DNA of 64,000 bases, from assembly GCF_040784935.1 (NCBI RefSeq), contig NZ_CP160680.1:5561802-5625801 (forward strand), in the 5' to 3' direction. The first letter of the stretch is position 1. Every line of letters starts with the position of its first letter. The stretch is from Lewinella sp. LCG006 (GTDB lineage: Bacteria; Bacteroidota; Bacteroidia; Chitinophagales; Saprospiraceae). Under the pieces are notes generated by a model. That model had not been told where the DNA came from. It made no database searches and was given only the letters and a program-made list of their open reading frames with translations. This document shows, piece by piece, positions 16,841 through 24,689 of the stretch. The position numbers and the translations under genes are program-made.

Positions 16841-18040
16841 ATGGACAAGCGTATTCTTTTAACCTTACTAATCCTAGTTTCGATATTCCTTAATTCCTGG
16901 AGCCAACAATTGGCCTTTCCCAGTGCCGAAGGGTTCGGAGCCTACGCTAAAGGTGGAAGAGGAGGGCAGGTCATTTATGTCGCCAATCTGAACGACGATG
17001 GCCCGGGGAGCTTGCGGTGGGCCGTTGAGCAAGAAGGACCGCGTACAGTAGTGTTTGGCGTATCGGGAACGATTGAACTCAAAGAAAGACTCAATATTGA
17101 AAACCCTTTCTTGACGAACGCGGGACAGGCAGATTACGACTTCATAGTAGCTGCCGACGGCAGTGGTGATTTCACAACCGTGCAGGAAGCCATTGACGCG
17201 GTTCCCTCCTTGCGGCGCAACCGTACCCGGATATTTATCAAGAATGGTATTTATCAAGAAAAGCTGGTGCTGCCCACCACCACGGTCAATGTTTCCCTGA
17301 TTGGCGAAAGTGTAGAACAAACGATCCTCACCTTTGACGATTACGCCAGCCGGAAAAATCGCTTTGGGGAAGAGATTGGCACCTCAGGTTCCGCTTCTTT
17401 CTTTTTGAATGGAGATGGCTTTATTGCTAAAAATATCACCTTTGAAAACGCCGCCGGGCCAGTAGGCCAGGCTGTAGCCGTGCGCGTGGATGGCGACAAA
17501 GTGCAGTTTGAGAATTGTCGCTTTCTTGGCTTTCAGGACACCCTCTACACCCACGGCATCAATAGCCGGCAGTACTATAAAAACTGCTACATTGAGGGCA
17601 CCGTAGATTTTATCTTTGGCTCTTCTACCGCCGTTTTTGATGATTGCGAGATCAAATGCAAAAGCCCCGGATACATCACGGCAGCCTCCACCAAGGAGGA
17701 GACGGAGACGGGCTATGTCTTCCGAAATTGCAAGATTTGGGGGGAGGTAAAGCCAGGCGCCGTCTATCTGGGCCGCCCGTGGCGGCCTTACGCCAAGGTA
17801 ATCTTCTACGCCTGCGAACTCTCCGATATTATCCGCCCAGAAGGTTGGGACAATTGGCGCAACCCCGAGAACGAGAAAACGGCCTACTACGCCGAATACC
17901 AAAATACGGGTGCTGGTGCCGTGGTCGAAAAACGCGTCAGTTGGTCCCACCTGCTGACCGCTGAGGAAGCCGCGCGGTACCAATCGTTGGCATCGCTGCT
18001 GGGCGGTTGGGAGCCGGGTTTGGAGGGTGATGGGGAGTAA
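16841..18040 (+). CDS. Pectin methylesterase (CE8) with an N-terminal fragment of a PL1 pectate lyase
   Basis: Residues 1-21 are a signal peptide. Residues about 22-96 (AFPSAEGFGAYAKGGRGG... to LTNAGQ) match the first strands of PL1 pectate lyases and closely resemble the N-terminus of the lyase at 21371-22846, but stop before any lyase catalytic residue. From about residue 100 (DFIVAADGSGDFTT) a complete CE8 domain follows: GIYQEKL, GQAVAV, FQDTLY near 231, DFIFG near 256 and GRPWRP near 310, so all pectinesterase catalytic residues are present. The product should be an active periplasmic or exported pectin methylesterase. The join looks like a deletion fusing adjacent lyase and esterase genes in frame; a real bifunctional enzyme is unlikely because the lyase part is incomplete. 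Confidence 0.88.
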   Translation: MDKRILLTLLILVSIFLNSWSQQLAFPSAEGFGAYAKGGRGGQVIYVANLNDDGPGSLRWAVEQEGPRTVVFGVSGTIELKERLNIENPFLTNAGQADYDFIVAADGSGDFTTVQEAIDAVPSLRRNRTRIFIKNGIYQEKLVLPTTTVNVSLIGESVEQTILTFDDYASRKNRFGEEIGTSGSASFFLNGDGFIAKNITFENAAGPVGQAVAVRVDGDKVQFENCRFLGFQDTLYTHGINSRQYYKNCYIEGTVDFIFGSSTAVFDDCEIKCKSPGYITAASTKEETETGYVFRNCKIWGEVKPGAVYLGRPWRPYAKVIFYACELSDIIRPEGWDNWRNPENEKTAYYAEYQNTGAGAVVEKRVSWSHLLTAEEAARYQSLASLLGGWEPGLEGDGE

Positions 18041-18333
18041 TGCTTGGTAGGGTGGGGGAGTGATCGCTTTGGGGGGATTTTTGATTAACCTCCGATCATG
18101 CAATGTCGGTAAAACCGCCACTGCACCCACTGGGCGCTATTCGTCCATACGCTAAGGTGCACGGCGGATAGCTAATCAGTGGGTGACATTAAACCACTGA
18201 CAGCAAGAACATGATATATTGCGCTGCGTAGCAAACGCATCGCAGCGGTCTAAGTTTGGCAGCGGGGCGATGTAGTCTTGCATTTACATACTACCGAGCA
18301 GCGAGGCAACTCACCCACTGCCCGTAGCCGAGC
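18041..18333. other. Gene-free gap with repeat copy at the left edge of the toxin island
   Basis: No convincing gene. It contains the left copy (18094-18153) of a repeat found again at 20308-20385, a CACCCACTG/CAGTGGGTG inverted pair near 18125-18185, and a palindromic GCGCTGCGTAGC...GCATCGCAGCG stretch near 18220. Composition shifts to AT-rich just after 18340. Confidence 0.5.
18094..18153. repeat. Left copy of imperfect direct repeat bracketing the RHS remnant
   Basis: Starts GATCATG and ends GGGCGCTATTCGTCCATACGCT; the same beginning and end, with a few substitutions and about 18 extra bases inside, occur in the same orientation at 20308-20385. The right copy begins exactly where the RHS reading frame is cut off. 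Confidence 0.6.
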
Positions 18334-18888
18334 TCACTCCTCAAGACCAAGATTTAATTCATCTATATCAATTAAAGAACATTTTAATAGCCCAAGAATA
18401 TCCTTAGGGATGGTCTTTCTCGAAAAAAATAAATTTACTTCATTATCAGGAATATTTGCCTTTACCTGCTTAGTACTAATAGGATACCAAGGTTCTTGAG
18501 CTAAATCTATTTGAATAGGGATGCCTAAGTAAAAACCATCAAATTGAATCTCAAATTCACATCCAATCTGATATTCAAATGAATCTCCTCCGGCAAAAAA
18601 ATCGACTACTTCTTCACCTGTTGGGGTATATAAATCTTCAAAATAACATGTCTTCTCATAAGACCTAGTACCCTTTGAATAACGCCATGTAAATTTATTT
18701 ACTTTTGTGAAAACTAAATAAGCAAATTTAACAAAACCTTTACGTTCATCAATTTCGACTATTTTATTACCGACTATTTCTAGATTAATGTAAGGAAGGA
18801 TAATATTATCCTTATGTCGAAAAACGCGACTATTATACGATTCAGAAGTATTAATTTGTCGCCTTAGTTTTTTTAAGTCAATTAACAT
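18334..18888 (-). CDS. Hypothetical protein, candidate immunity protein
   Basis: A 184-residue acidic, soluble protein with no signal peptide or membrane segment and no family I recognise. It starts three bases after the stop of the upstream putative toxin domain (18892-19251), on the same strand and in the same AT-rich composition. In RHS polymorphic-toxin cassettes the gene immediately downstream of the toxin tip usually encodes the specific immunity protein, so that role is inferred purely from position. The sequence is rich in Phe/Tyr and Asp/Glu and is intact. Confidence 0.55.
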   Translation of the reverse strand: MLIDLKKLRRQINTSESYNSRVFRHKDNIILPYINLEIVGNKIVEIDERKGFVKFAYLVFTKVNKFTWRYSKGTRSYEKTCYFEDLYTPTGEEVVDFFAGGDSFEYQIGCEFEIQFDGFYLGIPIQIDLAQEPWYPISTKQVKANIPDNEVNLFFSRKTIPKDILGLLKCSLIDIDELNLGLEE

Positions 18889-18891
18889 AAA

Positions 18892-19251
18892 TTACAATTT
18901 CTTTAGAGTTATTTCATTTACACTATTCAAATCACCCCGGAGTGCACTTCCATCTGTTCTGAAAAAACCTTCTTTGCTTAGACCATCTCTCTTAGAGATT
19001 ATTTCAAAACCATCTATGCCTTCAGCAACTTCATCATAAACATCCTGAAAAAATCTATTTGCTTTTTGGCCTCTAACAGTTACAGTAGCTCCACTTTTTA
19101 GGCTTGAATAAATTTGAGTTAGGAATGTCGATTGAGGGTTATTTACTACAATTTCATCAACGCTTCCTATTGGGAAATGTCTTGAAAAATTCATAACCTC
19201 GTCTTTTATACCTTCCAATGCACTTCGATCAAAATTGATAAAGCCTTTCAA
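18892..19251 (-). CDS. Putative toxin tip, detached from the RHS core by a frame break
   Basis: The 119-residue frame (from an ATT/ATG-type start near 19251; the first good Met is at the boundary) continues the preceding RHS remnant if one base is added at a six-C run (19264-19269 on the plus strand): the join would read GGPSSSLKGFINFD. The segment DEIVVNNPQ followed by LKSGATVTVRG and a GFEII strand resembles the C-terminal half of class I methyltransferase-like Rossmann folds, but no SAM-binding glycine motif is visible here. Possible toxin domain of a polymorphic-toxin protein; activity unknown. Whether the break is real, phase-variable or a sequencing error cannot be decided from this sequence. 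Confidence 0.5.
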   Translation of the reverse strand: MKGFINFDRSALEGIKDEVMNFSRHFPIGSVDEIVVNNPQSTFLTQIYSSLKSGATVTVRGQKANRFFQDVYDEVAEGIDGFEIISKRDGLSKEGFFRTDGSALRGDLNSVNEITLKKL

Positions 19252-20309
19252 TGAACTAGAAGGCCCCCCATCAAATCCACACTTATACGCCCATAAACTG
19301 CCTTAAATGCATTGATAGTTGCTTTTGAAGGAACTAAAACATCTGCAAAGCTTGCGATTGGAGTATTCCAAAGAAAGCTAGATGAACGGTCTATATCATT
19401 TATCGCTTTCCTATTGTCATGAGGATTTGAACTAAATAGACCATTAAATACAAGTGATTTGATTTCGTCTTCTGCCGCCTCGGCCTCTGCTCCTTTGCTG
19501 TGCTTAAAAATTGGACTACTAAAAAAGTAAACAACTTTCTCTTCTGCTTCACGAATATTTACGTAGTCAGAATACACAAAATCACCTCCTACACATGTGA
19601 ATACGTTAGTGGCAGCAATTCTATAAATATCGACCTCTGAACCTGAATAAAGTTTCGGCTTTGGTAAGTTGGATGGGTAGTATGAAAATCCAGGTTCTAG
19701 CCCATCTATATCAATAGCTTGTATCGGCATATTCCCCGCAAACTGATACGGCGTGTACCAAGGGTAACTCGGCGCTAATGGATCCACACTCAAAAACTTC
19801 CCAATACTCGGATTATAAATCCTGAACCCATAATCATAATGCGTGGCACTTCCCCATTCCTTATCGCTATCCGCTTCCTTGCCATTAAACCCAAAACGAT
19901 AGCCAGCAAACTCCCCAAAGTCGGTATCCGGCTTGTTCATTTCCAGGCCGAAGGGGTAATAGTCCATTGTTCTGATGGGGGTCGTCGCATAAATAGCACT
20001 ACCAACACCTACGGTACCAGGGTTTCCACTCACAAGATAGCGTTCATCTGTGATAACGGCCATCACATTTCCTAAATGATTGGTAATTTCGTAGCGTTTA
20101 TCGCCACGAACGAACAATTTTACACACGGCTCACATTGGCTACCGCCGCAGTCTATGCCTTCTTCGTCGCCGTTTTGTTTACCGTCATTGCAGAGGTCAA
20201 GTGTACCTGCTTCTACAATCATGTCATCCCAAAATACTCTACCAGCGTCAACGGGGGCGAAAAAGAATCGTAGTCGAGTGATGGATGTAAAAGGTCCTGG
20301 AATGTTCGA
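19248..20309 (-). pseudogene. RHS-repeat core fragment, truncated at the 5' end
   Basis: The frame is open from 20309 (an in-frame stop lies at 20310-20312) to 19248; the first ATG is at 20222. It holds a CNDGKQNGDEEGIDCGG Cys/Asp motif common in Bacteroidota surface proteins, then the RHS-associated core: YEITNHLGNVMAVITD, MDYYPFGLEMN, FGFNGKEADSDKEWG, YDYGFRIYNPSIGKFLSVDPL and the closing IDIDGLEPGF. About 150 residues of variable tail follow before the frame breaks at a homopolymer. A normal RHS protein has over a thousand residues before the core; these are missing and replaced by repeat sequence, so this is a remnant and not a working secreted toxin. Confidence 0.8.
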
Positions 20310-20385
20310 TCATGTAATACCGGCAAATGCACCTACCTGCCTACTCGCAGCAAGGCAGGTAGGTGGGCGCTATTTGTCTATCCGC
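20308..20385. repeat. Right copy of imperfect direct repeat, with internal hairpin
   Basis: Matches 18094-18153 at both ends (GATCATG and GGGCGCTATT-GTC). Inside is a perfect hairpin, CACCTACCTGCC...GGCAGGTAGGTG. It truncates the RHS frame. Similar CCTGCC/GGCAGG palindromes occur near 45544. Confidence 0.6.
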
Positions 20386-20475
20386 TCAGGCTCGGCCAGC
20401 TCCTAGCTTAGTCACAGTGGGGAGCGTATAATTAAAATGCATACGCAATAAAGTAAAAAAGTTGACTATTGCAAG

Positions 20476-20796
20476 TCATAACAGACGTTCAAATTCTGCA
20501 ATATTATCTCTGTACTTTCTATATAATTCAATGTAATAATTCTCATCCCTTCGAGTTCCTGTCATATTTACTGACGAATTGTGTTTATCAATAATCATTG
20601 GGGCATTTCCTCCTACCATAGCCCCAAGATCACCTGTTTCAACAAATGCTTTAGATTGATAAAAAAACATCCATCCAAATTCTAGCTCTAATGTTTCTTC
20701 GTACATTAGAGAAAGGTTGATACCTGATTTTTTTTCAATCTCGTCAAGCTTTTCTTTAGCTAGCTCAATAGCTTCATTTAATTCTATCATCGTCAT
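20476..20796 (-). CDS. YrhB/Imm35-like immunity protein
   Basis: A 106-residue protein starting at the ATG at 20796, which overlaps the stop of the upstream toxin-like gene as ATGA; earlier codons would need a TTG start. The central FGWMFFYQSKAFVETGD block followed by GGNAPMIIDK and a VTGT strand is typical of the YrhB/Imm35 family, small cytoplasmic proteins that neighbour toxin domains in polymorphic-toxin loci and are predicted to neutralise them. It lacks a signal peptide. It is intact although its toxin partner looks damaged, the usual outcome for orphan immunity genes. Confidence 0.72.
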   Translation of the reverse strand: MTMIELNEAIELAKEKLDEIEKKSGINLSLMYEETLELEFGWMFFYQSKAFVETGDLGAMVGGNAPMIIDKHNSSVNMTGTRRDENYYIELYRKYRDNIAEFERLL

Positions 20797-21200
20797 GTTT
20801 TTATCACCCAAAAGTCCTTAAATCCTGTAAGCTCAGAAGAGTTCATAATAGCTGAACCTGATTTTTGAAAATCTAGAAACTCGATCGTTCCATTATTGTT
20901 TCTTACGTTGAAGAAATGCCCCACTCTTCCTCTATAACCAAATACGACTCCTGTAGCACCGTCTCCAAATCCCTGAAATCGTTTGGCTAAAGTTTCAACA
21001 GTGTTTCCCTTGTACCAAGCCCTTCTACCATGTGGTCTAAATACGTCATCTATTAGGTTTCCGTAAGCTAATGCATCTGCGAACGGATAATTGCTAGGAT
21101 CAGCTTCAAGCCCATCTAAACCTATGGATCCCCACTGACAAGATAGCGTTTTGATATCACCCCTTCGGGGTTTCTGATGGCTCCTGTTTGGGCCTAGCAT
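20793..21200 (-). pseudogene. Orphan RHS toxin tip, papain-fold-like but lacking cysteine
   Basis: Only from about 21125 downward does the frame look genuine: GLDGLEADPS is the closing signature of an RHS core, then a domain of about 100 residues with GDGATGVVFGYRG, GHFFNVRNNNG and IEFLDFQ. This His...Asp-x-Gln pattern resembles papain-fold toxin/glutamine-deamidase domains, but the genuine part has no Cys, so the expected nucleophile is absent. Upstream, bases 21134-21150 are a scrap of RHS core (RYLVSG in another frame), showing an internal deletion of the core. The first ~25 residues come from palindromic repeat sequence and are not real protein. Toxin class is a weak call; the remnant status is firmer. 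Confidence 0.55.
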
Positions 21201-21251
21201 CTTTTCATCCCTTCGGGATTGGTTTTCCGCTAATCCCGAAGGGATGAAAAG
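21201..21251. repeat. REPIN-like palindrome and neighbouring CCCTTCGGG hairpins
   Basis: Perfect 20-base arms at 21201-21220 and 21232-21251 surround an 11-base spacer; each arm has its own ATCCC-TTC-GGGAT hairpin, and on the minus strand the right arm is preceded by GTAG, the REP signature. Related hairpins occur at about 21159-21171 (ACCCC-TTC-GGGGT) and 21281-21303 (ACCCTGAAAGGGT). It lies between the orphan toxin and the pectate lyase. Confidence 0.6.
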
Positions 21252-21370
21252 CTACTAGCCTATGTTGCCATGCGATTGTTTTAACCCTGAAAGGGTGAAA
21301 TCATCATTCCCCAATCATGAAGAATGTATGCTTGTGAATTAATAATCTCTCACCCCGCAATCCAATCCCA

Positions 21371-22846
21371 TCACTGCTGCCCAACAACCCCTTCCACCAA
21401 ACTATGAAGATAAACCTCCACATTATCGTACACCGGATGCAACTCATGCCCATTGGCTTGAGGCTGATCTACGGGCAATTTATGCGCTTGCTTCCAGGTG
21501 TCGGGCATGCCATCGCCGGAGGTATCCAGGGGGGCAGGGGCCGTCGCCAATTCGGGCCAGCCGCCTACATCTTCTTGCGAATCGATGATCCCTAAGGTGC
21601 TGCCCTTGGAGCCGTGGGCCGTGTATTTTCCATCTCGTACGCATTCTACGATTCTTGCATCTACAGCATCTCGCACGTAGGATGCACCACCAATGGCCAG
21701 TACTTTTTCATAAGCTTCCTGTGCGGAATGGGTGGTGACATTGTTATTGATCGGATGTTCGGCAGGGATTCGGATAGCTGCTTTTTCTTCGTCGGAAACC
21801 TCTCCGTAGCGGGAATGGAATTGGTCAAAGACCCCATAAGTCCAGTTGTCAGCGGTGGCATTTGGACTGTCTGCTACGTAGTTGCCAGCGATGTAGTACT
21901 TGCCCCAGATGTTATATACCGCTGTTTCCGGTTTTGTGTTTTTATCGATAGCGATGATCCGATCCGTATTCGAAGAGGCCGGACCTGGTTGGTAATAACA
22001 ATTGACAATGTTCACATTCATAGCTTCACCGCCGTAACAGCTGTTGGCTCCCCAGTTGTAGATCACATTGTTGCGTAGGTCCGTAAGATCTGTGAGCGCA
22101 AAAGCATCACCAGCACGTTCACCAAGGCGCGGATTTCTACTGGCGTGATTGGCGATGAGGTTGTGGTGAAACGAAGCGTTTTTGCCGCCCCAAATGGCTC
22201 CGTAACCATGCTCACCTTTGTGGTGGACAGAATTATTGAGACTTTCGGAAATGATGCACCACTGAAGGCTGGTATTGGTGTTGTCATAAAAAGAGACACA
22301 TTCATCTACCGACCAGCTCATGGAGCAATGATCTACAATGATATTACTTCTTCCGCGGGCTTCCAGGGCATCTGCTTCCTGGTTTTGCTGGTCGCCAAGC
22401 CGGAAGCGCAAGAAACGAATAATAACATTGTCTGCTTGGATGACAACTGGGTAGTCTTTGATGCAAATGCCTGCGCCTGGTGCACTTTGGCCGGCAATGG
22501 TAAGGTTGCCTTCCCTGATGTTGAGGCGGGAACGCAAGGCAATGGTACCTGCTACTTTGAAGAGGATGTACCGGGCTCCCGGTGTATCTACTGCTTGGCG
22601 AAAACTTCCGGGGCCATCGTCATTCAGGTTCGTTACGTAAAGTACTTTACCTCCCCGGCCGCCGGTTGTAAATTGGCCAAAACCTTCAGCACCAGGAAAG
22701 GCAGGTAATTGAGCTGAACCAGTGGCGGCTTCTATACTGATTGGTTGCTCTACCGATCCGAGCTGCTGCTGATTTGCGCAGCTGGTCATAAATAGGATAA
22801 GGGCAAATAAAGCGAATAATGAAGTACGGTTGGATAAAGATGGCAT
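21371..22846 (-). CDS. Pectate lyase (PL1), lipoprotein
   Basis: I start at the ATG at 22846, which puts a lipoprotein signal (lipobox MTSC) at the N-terminus; the frame is open 14 codons further up. The 491-residue product is a right-handed beta-helix of the PL1 family: AFPGAEGFG..GGRGGKVLYVTNLNDDGPGS near 50-80, LTIAGQSAPG near 117, the IIVDHCSMSWSVDE metal-binding region near 165-180, and RNPRL near 235 with the catalytic Arg. It cleaves homogalacturonan by beta-elimination. It is the last gene of the SusCD operon and, as an outer-membrane lipoprotein, probably cuts pectin at the cell surface to feed the SusCD importer. Confidence 0.93.
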   Translation of the reverse strand: MPSLSNRTSLFALFALILFMTSCANQQQLGSVEQPISIEAATGSAQLPAFPGAEGFGQFTTGGRGGKVLYVTNLNDDGPGSFRQAVDTPGARYILFKVAGTIALRSRLNIREGNLTIAGQSAPGAGICIKDYPVVIQADNVIIRFLRFRLGDQQNQEADALEARGRSNIIVDHCSMSWSVDECVSFYDNTNTSLQWCIISESLNNSVHHKGEHGYGAIWGGKNASFHHNLIANHASRNPRLGERAGDAFALTDLTDLRNNVIYNWGANSCYGGEAMNVNIVNCYYQPGPASSNTDRIIAIDKNTKPETAVYNIWGKYYIAGNYVADSPNATADNWTYGVFDQFHSRYGEVSDEEKAAIRIPAEHPINNNVTTHSAQEAYEKVLAIGGASYVRDAVDARIVECVRDGKYTAHGSKGSTLGIIDSQEDVGGWPELATAPAPLDTSGDGMPDTWKQAHKLPVDQPQANGHELHPVYDNVEVYLHSLVEGVVGQQ

Positions 22847-22932
22847 TCGTAGAGGGATTAAGAAGTAAACAAAAATCCCGGATTCCACTTTGAGCGAAAT
22901 CCGGGAGAAAAAGCATTCCGTTTGTATATTAC

Positions 22933-24609
22933 TTACTGAACGCGCCAGCGTGGGTCACCTGCGTCCATACGGCCACTGAAGCCAGTATCTTTGAAGTTGA
23001 AATCCATTTCCACATAAGGATCCACCCATAGGTCTTCCGCTGTTCCAGCGTAATTCAAAGCTGGGAAGCCAGGAATTTCAGAACCAGGAGTGAAGGCAAA
23101 ATCTGAAGTTGCATACGTATTCACGATGTTGAAGATTGTGGCCTCCAGACCTTGGTAAATACCTCGCACCGCCAGGTTGCCCGTCATGCCTTCGTCCCAG
23201 GCGTGGCCCCAAATTGAATTGGTGATTGAGATGCCGTTGAGAACATTACTCAATTCTCCAGCAGTTCCGCGCCAGCGGAAAAGGATACCATCAGGATCAG
23301 CGAATTCACTCAGCGTACAATTGTCAATCAAGACCGACTGAGCATTTTGACGGGTAGTCATGAAGGCATGAATCTTGGTAAACGTACTGTTGGTAAGCGA
23401 CACATTGTCAAAGGCCGCATTGCCAGCTCCATCTGTATCAGCAGTAATGATACCATAGTTGCCAATAGAGTGAACAATAGAGTTGTTGATCGTATAATTG
23501 GTCAGGAACATTTGGGTCCGAATCCGAATAATACCTCGGACATTATTGATCACACAGTTGTCAAAAGTAAGTTCATTGAGTACCGTCAGCGAAGAGTTAT
23601 TGGGGTTGAAAACGTAGTCTCCTCCAATATCTTCTCCACGCAACTCTACATCAATGAAGCGTACATGGTCAATCATGGCACCATCTGCGATATTCCAGTT
23701 GCCCGTAGTAAAGAGGATGGCCTTCTGCTCACCAAAGCCATAAGCCGCAGTGATAGTGATAGACTTGTCGAGTGGGTCAGAAGGGAGGTTGTACAAAACT
23801 CCTTTCTTAAGCACAATGATTTGTCCGTCCATTGCCGTAGGAATAGCATTGATCACAGCGTCTGGATCATCAGAAGTACTCAGGTCAATCACATTAGGAT
23901 CGGTGAGGTCAATCGCACTGGCAATCATGTTGTAAACTTCCCATCCACGAAGGACTTCTCCATCTGCGCCGCTGTAAATAGCGATCTGGTAGCTGGTCAA
24001 AGGCTGTAGCCCAGTAACGATATATTCGCCATTGGTTTGTGCTTCAGCATCCATATCGTACTCGAATAAAGGATTGGCCAATACCTCATCCGCGAGGGTG
24101 AATACCCGGATTTTGGTAACCGGCGCACCAAGTAGCTCCCAGCTAACCCGGGCTTGTACATCGAGAATATCTCCTGCGGTAGGAATATTAAGAATGGAAG
24201 GAAAACGTTGCGTACGTACGCTACCCAGATCTGAAGGTCGGCTGTCGAAGGCTGGATCTGCGGCATGAGCGGTTACCTGAATTTGGTAAAGCGTATTCCA
24301 AAGCAGGGATTCACCATTCAATGTTTCCTCATTGATTACCACATAATTGGTGTCGGATTCAATCGTATAAAGAACGGTCGCAAAGCTGTCGCGGCTAACT
24401 TCCAAAGTGTAGGAGACCGCGTCTTTGATGTTGCCCAGGTTAACAATAATCGTATTGAGTTCTGAATACAAGTCTTCGCTCAAAACCGGACGGAAAAGGC
24501 GTGTTTCTTCGTAAACCTCCTCGTCTTTATCACAAGAGACCAACGAAACACCGATAATGCCAACCAACAAGAAAATTGCCAGGCTGAGATGCTGTTTTAT
24601 ATTTTTCAT
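22933..24609 (-). CDS. SusE-like surface lipoprotein with DUF4957/DUF5123-type C-terminus
   Basis: A 558-residue lipoprotein (lipobox LVSC, Cys26). Residues about 35-225 form two fibronectin-like domains (ELNTIIVNLGNIKDAVSYTLEV; VTGLQPLTSYQIAIYSG) as in SusE/F proteins. From about 240 a beta-helix-like part full of Asn/Ile turns (FDNCVINNVRGIIRI, INNSIVHSIGNYGII, DNVSLTNSTFTKI) matches the DUF4957 plus DUF5123 arrangement often placed next to SusCD in pectin loci. It probably binds pectin at the surface; the parallel-helix portion resembles a polygalacturonate lyase or hydrolase scaffold without an obvious active site. It lies between susD and the pectate lyase. Confidence 0.82.
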   Translation of the reverse strand: MKNIKQHLSLAIFLLVGIIGVSLVSCDKDEEVYEETRLFRPVLSEDLYSELNTIIVNLGNIKDAVSYTLEVSRDSFATVLYTIESDTNYVVINEETLNGESLLWNTLYQIQVTAHAADPAFDSRPSDLGSVRTQRFPSILNIPTAGDILDVQARVSWELLGAPVTKIRVFTLADEVLANPLFEYDMDAEAQTNGEYIVTGLQPLTSYQIAIYSGADGEVLRGWEVYNMIASAIDLTDPNVIDLSTSDDPDAVINAIPTAMDGQIIVLKKGVLYNLPSDPLDKSITITAAYGFGEQKAILFTTGNWNIADGAMIDHVRFIDVELRGEDIGGDYVFNPNNSSLTVLNELTFDNCVINNVRGIIRIRTQMFLTNYTINNSIVHSIGNYGIITADTDGAGNAAFDNVSLTNSTFTKIHAFMTTRQNAQSVLIDNCTLSEFADPDGILFRWRGTAGELSNVLNGISITNSIWGHAWDEGMTGNLAVRGIYQGLEATIFNIVNTYATSDFAFTPGSEIPGFPALNYAGTAEDLWVDPYVEMDFNFKDTGFSGRMDAGDPRWRVQ

Positions 24610-24689
24610 TGTTATTTTTTATTTGATAGTTCAAGTAGCGGGCTTATGGGTAGACCATGGCCCACCAATAAGCCCATGCTTACTTCAAA

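Noticed and set aside
17384-18130. A 248-codon minus-strand frame across the chimeric pectinesterase
   Set aside because: Antisense shadow of a CE8 domain; protein sequence is not recognisable.
21134-21150. 17-base near-match to 20029-20045 as an attachment-site core
   Set aside because: Both copies encode the same RHS-core RYLVSG segment, so shared ancestry explains the match.
22145-22708. A 187-codon plus-strand frame across the pectate lyase gene
   Set aside because: Antisense to a conserved PL1 enzyme with all motifs present; no independent evidence.
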